Shown here: positions 36,801-45,556 of the stretch, in pieces
Layout of the letters: every line of letters starts with the position of its first letter
Position numbering within the stretch: position 1 is the stretch's first letter
NCBI RefSeq assembly: GCF_026213295.1
Contig: NC_079432.1
Location: forward strand, 15,248,761 to 15,312,760
Source of the DNA: Gadus chalcogrammus
Taxonomy: Eukaryota > Chordata > Actinopteri > Gadiformes > Gadidae
DNA: 64,000 nucleotides
Direction of reading: 5' to 3'
Notes under the pieces: generated by a model
Told to the model about the DNA's origin: nothing
Database searches by the model: none
Seen by the model: the letters and a program-made list of their open reading frames with translations, nothing else
Position numbers and translations under genes: made by a program

Positions 36801-36971
36801 GCTCCCCACGAAAGGGAGGAGGCTCAGCGAGCGTAGGAGACGTAAAAACAACGAGCTGTCTAGACGTCGCGCTCGTGCCCGCTGAACAGGGAGCGAGCCG
36901 TCCGGCCGCAGCACCTGTGCGCATGCGCTGTCCGCAGGCTGTAGCCACAGCGCGCGGACCCATCTCCTCAC
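33801..36971 (-). CDS. DIRS reverse transcriptase, RNase H and tyrosine recombinase ORF
   Basis: Open frame of 1056 codons. Reverse transcriptase: LKDAYFHVPV at residues 221-230 and the catalytic YLDD at 284-287. RNase H: acidic set D451 (TDAS), E482 (LELDAV), D507 (RTDSVS) and D558 (NFGADLM). Tyrosine recombinase: R866 (SAKRAGEL), H998-x-x-R1001 (HSTRS) and nucleophile Y1034 (FVRFYMLDM). This domain order defines DIRS elements. Between residues about 617 and 705 the frame looks non-coding. The family-typical linker (RALLYAFPPLQLILPLLERV) is instead found in another frame at 35119-34841, so this copy appears to carry a small indel near 35120. The return at about 34850 may be the natural overlap of the polymerase and recombinase frames. 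The true start is unknown; the first ATG of the frame is given. Confidence 0.93.
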   Translation of the reverse strand: MRRWVRALWLQPADSACAQVLRPDGSLPVQRARARRLDSSLFLRLLRSLSLLPFVGSPPWFTRSVKAVGAEEYGLFLDGLPQLSARPLSNRYACWQERCVLPSWLDTTLRWGHPIQFKRCPPPFMGLVETTLRDPAASTALAAEVARLLVKGAITVVPPHESHLGFYSRYFLVSKKSGEMRPILDLRVFNRFVATRKFRMLTVGALFRCVREDDWFTSLDLKDAYFHVPVRQAHRKFLRFAFMGMAYEYQCLPFGYSLAPRTFSKCVETALEPLRRQGKRILFYLDDLLILSNSEETARRDTMLVINHLSFLGFAINWEKSSPLPSRQTVYLGLCLDSATMTAMLSPPRRDAILSALSRFLVRRNVTALSTMRLLGLMAAAHPVVPLGLLFMRRLQRWFARQRLDPRRHKLRVLLVPRSVSPDLEYWKGPSALLKGVPLGRVASYVVVFTDASLTGWGGTCLSHSVGDEWRTPPTAHINVLELDAVRKVLLHFFHLVRGRHVLIRTDSVSAAAYINRQGGVRSPALHRKAVELWLWAHQYLRSLRALHIAGAQNFGADLMSRGGPRRDEWRLHPDIVRLIWQRFGTAQVDLFASRENTHCRWWFSLSPRDLPPLGVCVGTHTLAAGSLVCVSPAPADPSSSGTGQTGETVPDISGPGEPFSSVVSRAGRALVVGALASTIQAGCAFTGPRDGAPPARCLGTAVGLAPERLILQGKGLPETVINTIQSARAPSTSSLYAAKWCAFSNWCETNHAVPSQCEVGSVLSFLQNLLEKGLAFSTIKVYAAAVSAGHAGCDGGPIFSHPLVKRFLRGARRVRPVSRVLTPRWDLPTVLRGLSRDPFEPLSQAPLDALSFKTALLLALVSAKRAGELTALSVSPSCLLLNEDSSFALLRPNPAFLPKNINSYFRSRDIVLKAFHPPPHSSEAEAELHLLCPVRALAMYVNRSAAFRSTQQLFVCYSDASRGRALSKQRFSRWVCEGVCLAYSRQGLAPPLGVKAHSTRSVAASTALLKGVSVEDICAAASWSSPGPFVRFYMLDMSRGSLGNSVLESGTPFTA

Positions 36972-37400
36972 CTATAATGTGGGGAACCAGGAGACCGGTA
37001 CAAGCGGCCGTATCCACGGGCTCGTGCAACGAGTCTCTGATCCGTCCACGAGGCTCCAAGGGACGCCGCTTCTTAGAAGCAGGTGAACCAGAGGCCATGT
37101 GAACACGCCGTCCGACCGCCACCCTACAGCCACCGGGCTGAGAGGGGGAAAGAGGCAACATGGAGGAGCGCACCACAAGCGTAGGACGCAGGTGGCCTGG
37201 GGAATATCGCTCTTTAGGTACCATGTACTGCCGTTCGGCCGAACGGTCTTTACTCTTTTCTTTAATATGGAAAGAAAAAGTAGGAGCAAGCGTCCGGAAC
37301 TTCCCGGTCCGTGGCGCTGCTGCTCTCCCCGTGCGCGGCGGCTGCGGCTGCTGCACCGGGGCTGGAGTCGGAGGCGGCCCCATGGAACGCTGGGACCGGC

Positions 37401-38213
37401 CTAGACCCCGCTTCCTCGCAGCCTGCTGGCGGGAGGAGCCCGTGAGAATCGTCCCGAACCGGGAACGATTCTCACCTCCACGTTGGTGAAATCCGTGTAG
37501 GATCTTACCGGAGCCTTCAGGGTCGAAGGGTCCTCACCGGCAGCAATAATCAAGTGCTGCAAAGGCGGGAACAAGGGGCACTGGGTAACCCGCCGGGAAA
37601 AAGATGGGGTGCGAAAGCACTCGCCCTGCATATCGTCAGATACGGGGGCGAGAGGCGGGGCCGGCATGGGAATCCCTTTGATGGCCGCCGCCTCACCCAT
37701 GATCTCCCGGAAGAGATCGGTCATCCGGCGCGGACCCTCGTGTTGTATGACGGTGGCGGTTGTAACCCGAGAGCGGGAAAAACCGGACGCCGAGTCGCCG
37801 AAGACGTCGTCCAGGGAGGCGTCGATGATGCCATCGTCGACGTCAGGTCCGAATAGGTCGATGGCGTCAGCCATTTCCACCGCAGGGGAAAAGAAGAGAT
37901 GCCTGGAGAGGATCCCCTCTTCAGGCAGCTCCCGGCAGGCGACACAGGAGACGGGGGCCGCCATAGCAGCCGCGGCGTGGTCGGCGCCGAGGCACCAAAA
38001 GCACGCCAAGTGCCCGTCACCCGGTGCCAGGGAGGCGGGACAGGAGGCGCATAGGAGTCCTGAAAAGGACCTAGCTCTAGGAGCGCTCTCAGGTGGCCCT
38101 GAAAAGGGCCGTTTGTCCGCGGCCTCGCCCGAGCCGCTGCCACCGGCTTGGGAGATCCGTGTTGAAGTTCTCATCTTCTTAATAGTAGTTCTCAATTTCT
38201 CGCTGATAAGCAC
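37401..38213 (-). CDS. DIRS gag-like ORF
   Basis: 270 codons, first in the element. It has a Cys-rich block (CASCPASLAPGDGHLACFWC, then CVACRE) and an acidic middle (DLFGPDVDDGIIDASLDD). The frame ends shortly after VEVRIVPGSG, while a coding-looking basic/proline-rich continuation (RQQAARKRGLGRSQRSMGPP) lies in another frame from about 37440 to 37000. A frameshift in the gag of this copy is inferred. No function beyond a nucleocapsid-like role is supported. Confidence 0.75.
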   Translation of the reverse strand: MLISEKLRTTIKKMRTSTRISQAGGSGSGEAADKRPFSGPPESAPRARSFSGLLCASCPASLAPGDGHLACFWCLGADHAAAAMAAPVSCVACRELPEEGILSRHLFFSPAVEMADAIDLFGPDVDDGIIDASLDDVFGDSASGFSRSRVTTATVIQHEGPRRMTDLFREIMGEAAAIKGIPMPAPPLAPVSDDMQGECFRTPSFSRRVTQCPLFPPLQHLIIAAGEDPSTLKAPVRSYTDFTNVEVRIVPGSGRFSRAPPASRLRGSGV

Positions 38214-38400
38214 AAGTGCTGAAAGAAAAGGGAGGATGAGCGACGGTATACACCGCGTTATATAGACACGATACCGTGGGAAATGTGGGCGGTGCCCACG
38301 CTGATAGGTGCATAGTTTGAATTTTCAGCGCGCGCAAGCGCGCGCACGGGACAAGCCCATAAGGCGAAGCCTAGACGGCGTAGCCTACATGAAATAGAAC

Positions 38401-38851
38401 ACCAATGAGCGCGAACCACGCCGGCCAAAGTTAACATTGAGGCTTGGGGCAATTTCAAATTTGCCCCTAGACGTTAACTGCGTAATCTACGTATTCTACG
38501 TAATGTAGACTGGTAATGTAGACGATGGGACAGAAGAGACTGAACGCCCTCTCCATGCTTTCTATTGAAAACACCTTCATTAATGGACTGTTGGATTTTA
38601 ACGACAAAGTAATCGAGAGGTTTGCTCAAGCAAAGAACCGTTGAGCCAACTTCCTTTTTAAGTGATCGGCATTGGTGAGTCAAAACCTTTTTTTTTTTGA
38701 GCTGAAGGAGATCGTCTTTTTTGTTTAATAAATTATGGAAGTTATTATAATAATAAATAATAATACATTTAATTTAGAGGCGCCTTTCAAGACACCCAAG
38801 GTCACCTTACAGAGCATATAGTCATCATTCAAAAATATGTAAAACAGACTA
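38401..38851 (+). mobile_element. hAT remnant, right part, with transposase C-terminus
   Basis: 38526-38644 (+) encodes RLNALSMLSIENTFINGLL and then DFNDKVIERFAQAKNR followed by a stop. This is the typical C-terminal end of a hAT-family (TTF-type zinc finger) transposase. The rest of the transposase is missing, so it is an internally deleted copy. The right terminus is not clear; the sequence before GGAATAGT is taken as its end. Confidence 0.7.
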
Positions 38852-38852
38852 G

Positions 38853-39372
38853 GAATAGTCTAGACTAAAGGCTGGCACAAGAGTGTGTTTGGGGGGGATT
38901 CATACTCATGTTTAAAAGAGGGGCGTGGACTTGGAATTGGACACGATGTCCCCGGTGCATCAGGAGGGGGAGGAATGTGTCAGCTCTCATAGAATTCCTG
39001 AGACTTCTTTCGATGGCTAACTAAGAGCTCCTCATCAGACAGGTTACAGTACTAGGCAGTGTAGTCTTCAAACTCCATGTTTGGCTCAGCGGTATCAGGT
39101 GCAGCTGCAGTGAAGACTGCATGCCCGGTCGGGATGGAGAATAAATGGGTTTTCAGAACACAAAGCATGTACATAAAATATATCACTAAGGTATAAAGTT
39201 ACATGTGAATACTACTGGACCAAAAGTACATCCACGAGTCGCAAAAAGTGAAAATGTTTCGGCACCAAAATAGGACCCCTTTAGTTTCCTTTTCACTTTA
39301 ACTTACAATCTCCGTTATCTTCTAAGAATGCAAAACACCTCAACGTAAAGATTGTCTCTCCCTGCAATGAGC
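38853..39372 (-). pseudogene. Partial asb2 copy-B duplicate, right part (exon 1)
   Basis: Closely matches 29970-30557 of asb2 copy B, including the whole first coding exon. On the minus strand it starts MEFEDYTA and then meets a TAG stop codon at codon 9, followed by frame disruptions. The upstream non-coding sequence matches to about 30555. It is a dead fragment, not a third gene. Confidence 0.88.
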
Positions 39373-39850
39373 AAGACACCGCTACAGAGCGTGGTAGGAC
39401 AGCAGAGAAGATGAACAGATCAGCCCAACCTTCCATCCAGGAACTGTACCCGTCGTCCCGAGACTCCCGCCGATGCAAGAGAGCCATCACCACCATCAAA
39501 GACCCCGCCCACCCAGCACACCAACTGATCACCCTCCTGCCATCAGGCCAGCGCTGCCGCAGCGTGCGGTGCAGGACTACCAGACTCAGCAACAGCTTTT
39601 TCCCGGAGGCCATCGTCAACTCACTCAAGTAAATCCATGAACATTCTGTATACACTGCTCTTTTTATGCACAATAACTTATAGTCATAATAAAGTGCAAC
39701 TGTATCTCCATGCTGCTCTTCTATGGTATTGTTATTATGTTAAATGCTATATGTGGTATATATATTAATAGCACATTTGGAGCATGGTTCAACGCAATTC
39801 CGTCCCTTTATGTAACTTGTTGCTGACAATAAAGTTCACTTTGACTTTAG
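39373..39850 (+). mobile_element. LINE 3' part of the split copy
   Basis: Continues the protein interrupted at 32330: INRSAQPSIQELYPSSRDSR, then LITLLPSGQRCRSVRCRTTR and RLSNSFFPEAIVNSLK with stop at about 39630. The 3' tail ends GACAATAAAGTTCACTTTGAC near 39850. Confidence 0.8.
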
Positions 39851-40735
39851 GAAGTGACACAGGAAGCAACTCCAATTAAAAACCTCCAATAAAAAGCGAG
39901 ACTCAAACAGGGTCAGATTTCACACTTTGAATCAGTTTTATTTATTAACTGAACATGCTTGCAGAAGACAGTATTTTTACGTAGCATTACAAGAAGCTCT
40001 ATTATTATAATTGCTATTATTAGAATACCCTCATCTGATTGGTTCAGATAGCAGCCATATCATTTGATTGTTCGTTTTGCAAGCCGATCTGTGATTTGCT
40101 CACACAAACCATATAAAACACCACAACAATAAAACGGTTTTAAATACGTACAAGGTCCTAACCATTCAGTCGATTCAAGAAATGTTAGGAGACAAAACAG
40201 AAATATGTTATATGTAGTCCGCTAGTTTATTTTAGATAGTGGGGTTACGATTAGACACCAGGTCAGCATGGTTACATGCACAGCGTAGCGCCTTAACTGC
40301 ATTAAGCAATACATTCATTCTCCTTACCGACCTAAGATGTTTACATGACAGTTAATAACTTGCCTGTTTGTCCTAACCAGATTAGGATCAGTGTATTTGC
40401 ATGTAAACATAGAGTTTCTGTGATAATGTGGTTGTTTAGTTGGAATAAGAAGGTGGGTTCCTATATGTGTGACATGGTTAGATAGTTGGGGGTGAGCTTC
40501 TGGGTAAGGTTTATGTAGTAGATAGGCGATGGTTCTAAATGTGTGTCTGAGGCTGGGGTTATGTAGTTGGGGTAGGTGCTATGTGGTTGGGGTTGAGCTT
40601 CTCAGGGTTAAGGGTTAGGTAGTAGATAGGCGATGGTTCTCAATGTGTGTCTGAGGCTGGGGTTATGTAGTCGGGGTTAGGGATACTTGGCTGGGTTTTC
40701 CCTGGGGTTTGGGTTAGGTAGCCGACAGTGGGTGA
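39851..40735. other. Serpin 3' flank, no other gene
   Basis: AT-rich. Contains the tandem repeat at 40485-40735. The likely serpin polyadenylation site was not pinned down. Confidence 0.5.
40485..40735. repeat. About 100-bp tandem repeat, 2 to 2.5 copies
   Basis: Blocks sharing GTAGTAGATAGGCGATGGTT and GTGTGTCTGAGGCTGGGGTT recur about 100 bp apart, at roughly 40517 and 40619. Confidence 0.8.
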
Positions 40736-43700
40736 CTATGTTTGGCTGGGGTCCACCACACGGCCCATGTGAAGGATGCTGCCTGTCTTCTCGTGATAGA
40801 TGGTGAAGAGGAAGGGTCTGTTGATGGTGAGCCGGGGTGGAGGGCTGTTAAAGATCTCCATCGGGGAGCGCCCGGTGACCGGGCCGCTCTCGTCCACCGT
40901 GATGGCTGCCTTGTGGTAAACCTAGAGCAAAAACACCAACATATTCAACATCTGTGCTCACCTCGCTTACTAGTAACACCAGATGGTTCCCCTCGCTGGT
41001 TAACCCAGTTAAACACGGCCCCCTCAGTTAGACACTGCCTACCCCTAAGGGACAATACTAATGCTACTTTAAATGGGAGCTAAACTGACCCGGGCTACTT
41101 AAAATCAGTGAAACAGACTTTGAGTTTGGTTTAGGTCAGTCAACCTACCTGGGTAAGCTGGATGCCTTCATCTGTTGTCATGCCGGACAGGTCTGCTCCG
41201 TCCTGGAAGACGTCTGTGACCTTCATCTGCTTCAGGACGTCCTGCAGATTGCTGGAACTTTCCATCAGGAAGCGAGGGAGCTGCACCTCCAACCTCCTGT
41301 GGAGACCGGGACACAGTGGCCTGGTAAGGGCAGTAACGCCTAACGCCTATTCAAGGGGCCCTACTTTACCACCAGACAGGTGAGCTCACAAATGGGACTG
41401 TCCACGCAGATTAATGATAGAATCAGGGGAGCCAAAAAACTGCCATGCCGGGACCCACCTGTGTGGCTGAATGATGGCCTAGGACCCATCAAATATCTGT
41501 ACACACTCATTACAATATCCAAGATTTATAGTATTCTTATTTTCACCTTCAAACATACCAATGATCAAATGACAGGGACAGGGTAAGTCGGCATGCATAT
41601 AAATATATATAAAGAAATGAATGCATTGTGGCCGTCCAGCAATTTACTTATGAGACCAACCCCACAGTTTGAAAAACACTGTGATCGGTTGATCAACACC
41701 AGCCTACCAGTAATAGGTACCGTCTACCAGGAAGGAGACTGGGGAGTGGATCGATACTTTAGAGTAGATAAATTGGCAATCCCCGGGGTGTGGACTCTCA
41801 GACAAAAGCCACCTAGTTCCTATGGTGGTCAGGTCACTATGCCTACGGTCACAGGGTCACGGGGTGGGGCCAACCTACGTCCTCTTAAGCTTCAGCAGCC
41901 AACCCTGGAACCTCTCGGCTGTGAACTCCTCCTCCACTGACGTCACAGAGATGTTCTCATCAGGCAGCATCACCAGCATGGCCACGCCGCCCGCCATGGG
42001 CAGCTTGAGGAGGCCCAGTTTGAGGGAGGGGTCATAGGCCAGGTGGTGCTTCCCCGAGTGGAACATCATGGGCACCTGGACGATTTGGTAGCGGTTCACG
42101 TAGAAGCGCTCGTCCTGGGTGATGCTGGCGTTGAAGAGGAAGGAGAACTGAGCTGGAGAATGAGGAGAGTGAAAAGGCGTTGTTTAAAATAAAAGAGGGA
42201 ATATTATGGTTGTAAATTGGCAGAGGACGGACTCTCCATCAGAACAACCAAAAAGTCCTGATCTTCACAGAGGTGCCTACATACACTTGCTACTTCACGT
42301 GAACACAAGGGGGCAGTATTACATTTTCTAACCTAAAATATACATCAACGATTAATCAGGTCATGCATAGCACTGTTGATATTTTTTTATTTTGCAGTTA
42401 AAAAACGCAAACTGCGTCTGTTGGTGAATCACAACCAACTGAAAATACAGTGCTCATTTTATTGTTGCTCGGAAGTTGTCTCCAAAACAAACCTTTACCA
42501 TAACAGGAGGCACGAACCCTGCTCAACCAATAAGTATTTACTATCCTCTTAGAGACGGGGAATACGGTGCCAACCTCTGGCAGAACTAAACGTCTTCATG
42601 ACAGCGTAGGTCCGCGTCCGTCAAAAGGTGCAGGGGTAAACAACACTGTGTTATGACGCAGCTATGTGCTCAGACGGCTGAGCAGAAGGCAGTAAACGTC
42701 CGGCCCTCCTTACTTTGGTAGTATGCCACGCTGACCAGTAGCAGCTTGGTCTCGGCATCCAGGCTGCCCACCACGTCCTTGACCTGGTCGGCGGTCTGGC
42801 TCAGGGCCCAGCTGTTGATGGAGTGCATGGCCTCCATCCGGGAGGCGTAGGAGAGGCCCTGGGCCTTGCCTCTGAACTGGGTCTCCACCAGCTCCTGGTA
42901 GGAGGGGGCCAGGGTGTAGGCTGTGGAGGGGAAGACGGCCAGGCCCTGCTGCAGGGGGAAGCCCCCTTCCACGGTGATGGAGTTCTGGAGGGCCTGGAAG
43001 AGACCTGAGACACAAAACATCAACAAGCAGACATTAAACATTCCAATTGGTGTACGGTTGGAGTACTGTTGATATTCAGTCGTCGTATATATAGTTAGCA
43101 AGTGATGAGACGGAGAGGTAATAAAGTCTGTCGGCACGAGGACCTTGGATTTATTAAGTAAAGTGGCAACGGTTATACAGAGTCATAAAGCCTGAGAGAT
43201 CGAATATGTCTAAGTCCCTAATCAGCGCTGATGGTTCGTCCAGAGCTTCGCCTCCGTGGAAGGTCTGCTTCAGAAGAAGATCCAGAGTCCCTGTGTGATA
43301 CAGTCTTATGCTGTATCCTCCTCTCGATGAGGTGTGTGCGTTTGAGGTGTGTGTGGTTCTGTGTGTTTTTGCTTGACCTTGGCTCCCAGGCCCTGGTATA
43401 TGCATGTGTATCTCTTGTGTTCCTCCTAACGGGGGAGAGCACCTCGAAGTGTCTCCTGTGTGATAAATTAATGTGGCTCTCCCGTTCTTGAGGATGACTG
43501 GTGCATTGTCTGAGTGTCTACCATTTGCCTGGTTGGGAAATGGGGCCTTCGGCTCCGGCCTTGACCTGACTATATTATCATGTTTGTGTTATGTGTTCGT
43601 TGGGTTAGAGCAAGAGTTGACTATATTGTGTTCCTGCCATGTGATGTGCTCATCAGGCTAGGGTAGGAGTTAGCTATATTTGTAATGTACATGTGATGTA

Positions 43701-44363
43701 CTCAGCAGGTTATTTTGCCCAACACAAGGGCCATGTTTAATGGGACCCCTTTTTCCCACAAGGTGTGATGTTGATTAACCATTATAAGCCAATTCAAAAA
43801 GCCACCCTCAAATTATGCATGCATAATGGGCAGATCTACCAGTACCATTTGGCACAGTCTATAGGCCGGTAGACTGATCCATCCATCGTTCACCTGGGCA
43901 AGACTGAGTTCCACCCAGATCTAGGCCTATGAAATACCACTATATATGCCTACTAGTTAGCAGGCTAGTAGTATCGGGAAAGTGTATTGATTTGGAAATG
44001 GATTGTTATGGCCAACAGCCAATCAACATCACGCATGGTGGTGAAACAGGTGTCTTCTCAAATGAGATGTTATGAGGTGGATGTAGTAGGTCTACCTGGG
44101 ATATTCGTTGGCTCCAGGGATCCGAGACTGCTCGCAGACAGAAGCTGCTGCCGCGTCGCACCCTCGCAGCCGCTGGCAAGCATGGCCACTGCCGCGGACA
44201 AGGTGTACGGGGAGAGGAGCACGTTGTCGTCCGTGCGGCTGGAGACCGCCCGGTACAGCCGGCTGGCAAAGACCGCGTTCCCAATGGTCAGCTCCTGGGA
44301 GCTGGCTAAGTGCACGGAGAGGAGAGCCGCGACGGCGCCCAGGATCCACAAACCTCCACTCAT
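40736..44363 (-). CDS. Clade A-like serpin with atypical reactive loop (SERPINA10-like?)
   Basis: Six phase-consistent segments on the minus strand give 388 residues: 44363-44096, 43004-42714, 42152-41879, 41296-41149 and 40921-40736, with a likely 5' untranslated exon ending at 45017. A signal peptide (LWILGAVAALLSVHLASSQ) leads a serpin fold: NVLLSPYTLSAAVAML, QIVQVPMMFHSGK, GADLSGMT, NRPFLFTIY and MGRVVDP. Intron phases at the antitrypsin-equivalent positions 192 (phase 1), 282 (phase 2) and 331 (phase 0) are those of clade A. An extra phase-1 intron follows residue 89. Place and similarity suggest SERPINA10, but this was not tested. The hinge after E338 reads SGPVTGRSP instead of the small-residue run of inhibitory serpins, and the conserved Trp near residue 190 is replaced in YYQTQFSF. 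It is secreted; inhibitory activity is doubtful. Confidence 0.85.
43070..43757 (-). mobile_element. Possible solo LTR in serpin intron 1
   Basis: On the minus strand the segment ends with an AATAAA (near 43150) followed by CCAAGGTCCTCGTGCCGACAG, and its start TGTGGGAAAAAGG lies near 43757. That resembles the R-U5 end of a Ty3-type LTR. No target-site duplication or internal sequence was found, so this is tentative. Confidence 0.3.
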
Positions 44364-45556
44364 CTTCTTGCCTACAGGAACACAAGAGGCAGCAGCACTT
44401 AGTCAGGATATCAGAGCGTAACCTCATCTATCGACCCATCAATAATAATTTACCAGAGTGGTAGCATCCGGCGGATAATAAGCACTTTTACCGGAATCCA
44501 ATCCATTGCGATCAGAGTTTGGGCGTAGATTCCACGCACTTACATTGTGTTTGGACCTAATGTGCACGACTGGAAATTATCCACAACAAATAACCCCTCA
44601 TGTGGTGATGTTATGTGTATTCAGATGTGTACGTGTCCGCGCGTTACTATTGAATGCCCTAGTCATATACAAATGATTACAAATATTTGATCATCAATAC
44701 AAAACTAGGATGGAGTTACTACATCTAAAAACTCCCTCTTGCCCTAATGCCGTTATAATTCTCCCTCAGTCTCAGCTTGAATCAACACCCGGTTACTTAT
44801 ATATTCGTTTAAGCATTGATACCGTCCCAAATTCGTGATGAATTGAGAACCTGTCATAAGAGCATCGATCCCTGGTAGATAGCGAACGACCACTACCCGA
44901 AGGCCTACGAAAACGACCAAAACAACACCCGAGCATCACGCACTGTGCAGTGTACAGGCTGCTAAACAACGCTATCAGCTGATAATTATCGGAAATAAAA
45001 GTTTAAAACAATTTACCTCGGAAGCAACGTCCAATTCAAACGATGTTTTGAAATACGAGCAGTCCGGTCATCAAACCCGTTATTCCTCAGACAGCGATAC
45101 TCCTTTACCAACAACGCAATGAGTCAGGAAGGAATGGCCACAGACCGCTAGTTGGCACTGTTTCAGTCCTGTCCTTAATCGGTAGGGAGTTCAACACTTA
45201 TACAATTTTAATATCAGGGCAAGAAATTGCTTTCTGATGGCTTACACAATAAAAAACAACTGATACTACTAATAACCAATAAGCTTTTTATTTTAATCTT
45301 TTAATGCCTTCGGAGTAAACCAAACCAAACACATTTCTGTTGAATGTTTTATTTAAAACATGCAACACAAAGATCAAACTCAATATATTCTTAATCAAAT
45401 AAAAAAAGATAACATTTACATATCTACATGTTCGCATAAGAGCTAAATAATCATCAGTTCCACACAATAGATCTGGTGAGCCGAGAGGGCGGACCCATGG
45501 GGGCATGAAGGGCGGCGGTATGTTAAGGGGGAGTGGTCAACAGAATTGGGTTGTGG
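44364..45556. other. Serpin upstream region / xrcc3 3' flank
   Basis: Holds the putative serpin 5' untranslated exon (donor GAG|GTAAAT at 45017/45016). Nothing else was recognised. Confidence 0.5.

Larger units (their letters stand above)
32940..38400 (-). mobile_element. DIRS-type tyrosine-recombinase retrotransposon, near full length
   Basis: About 5.46 kb, transcribed leftward. It has long inverted terminal repeats (about 32993-33150 against 38215-38356, nearly identical), a gag-like ORF, an RT/RNase H/tyrosine-recombinase ORF, and an internal complementary region at 33178-33277 downstream of the recombinase. Both ends carry AAC (32940-32942 and 38398-38400). DIRS elements replicate through a circular intermediate and integrate by tyrosine recombinase without target duplication; none is seen here. 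The near-identity of the terminal repeats suggests recent insertion. Two apparent frameshifts (see the ORFs) make this copy probably non-autonomous. Confidence 0.95.

Noticed and set aside
35062..37383. 773-codon minus-strand open frame in the DIRS element
   Set aside because: Mostly a shadow of the RT/RNase H frame in GC-rich DNA. Only its first part may be gag continuation after a frameshift.
38853..39372. Third asb2 gene
   Set aside because: Stop at codon 9 and only exon 1 plus the exon 2 edge are present.
43231..43491. 86-codon open frame in serpin intron 1
   Set aside because: No family match; it lies within a possible LTR.
40736..44363. Angiotensinogen (SERPINA8) as identity of the serpin
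   Set aside because: No angiotensin-type peptide follows the signal peptide, although the loop also looks non-inhibitory.
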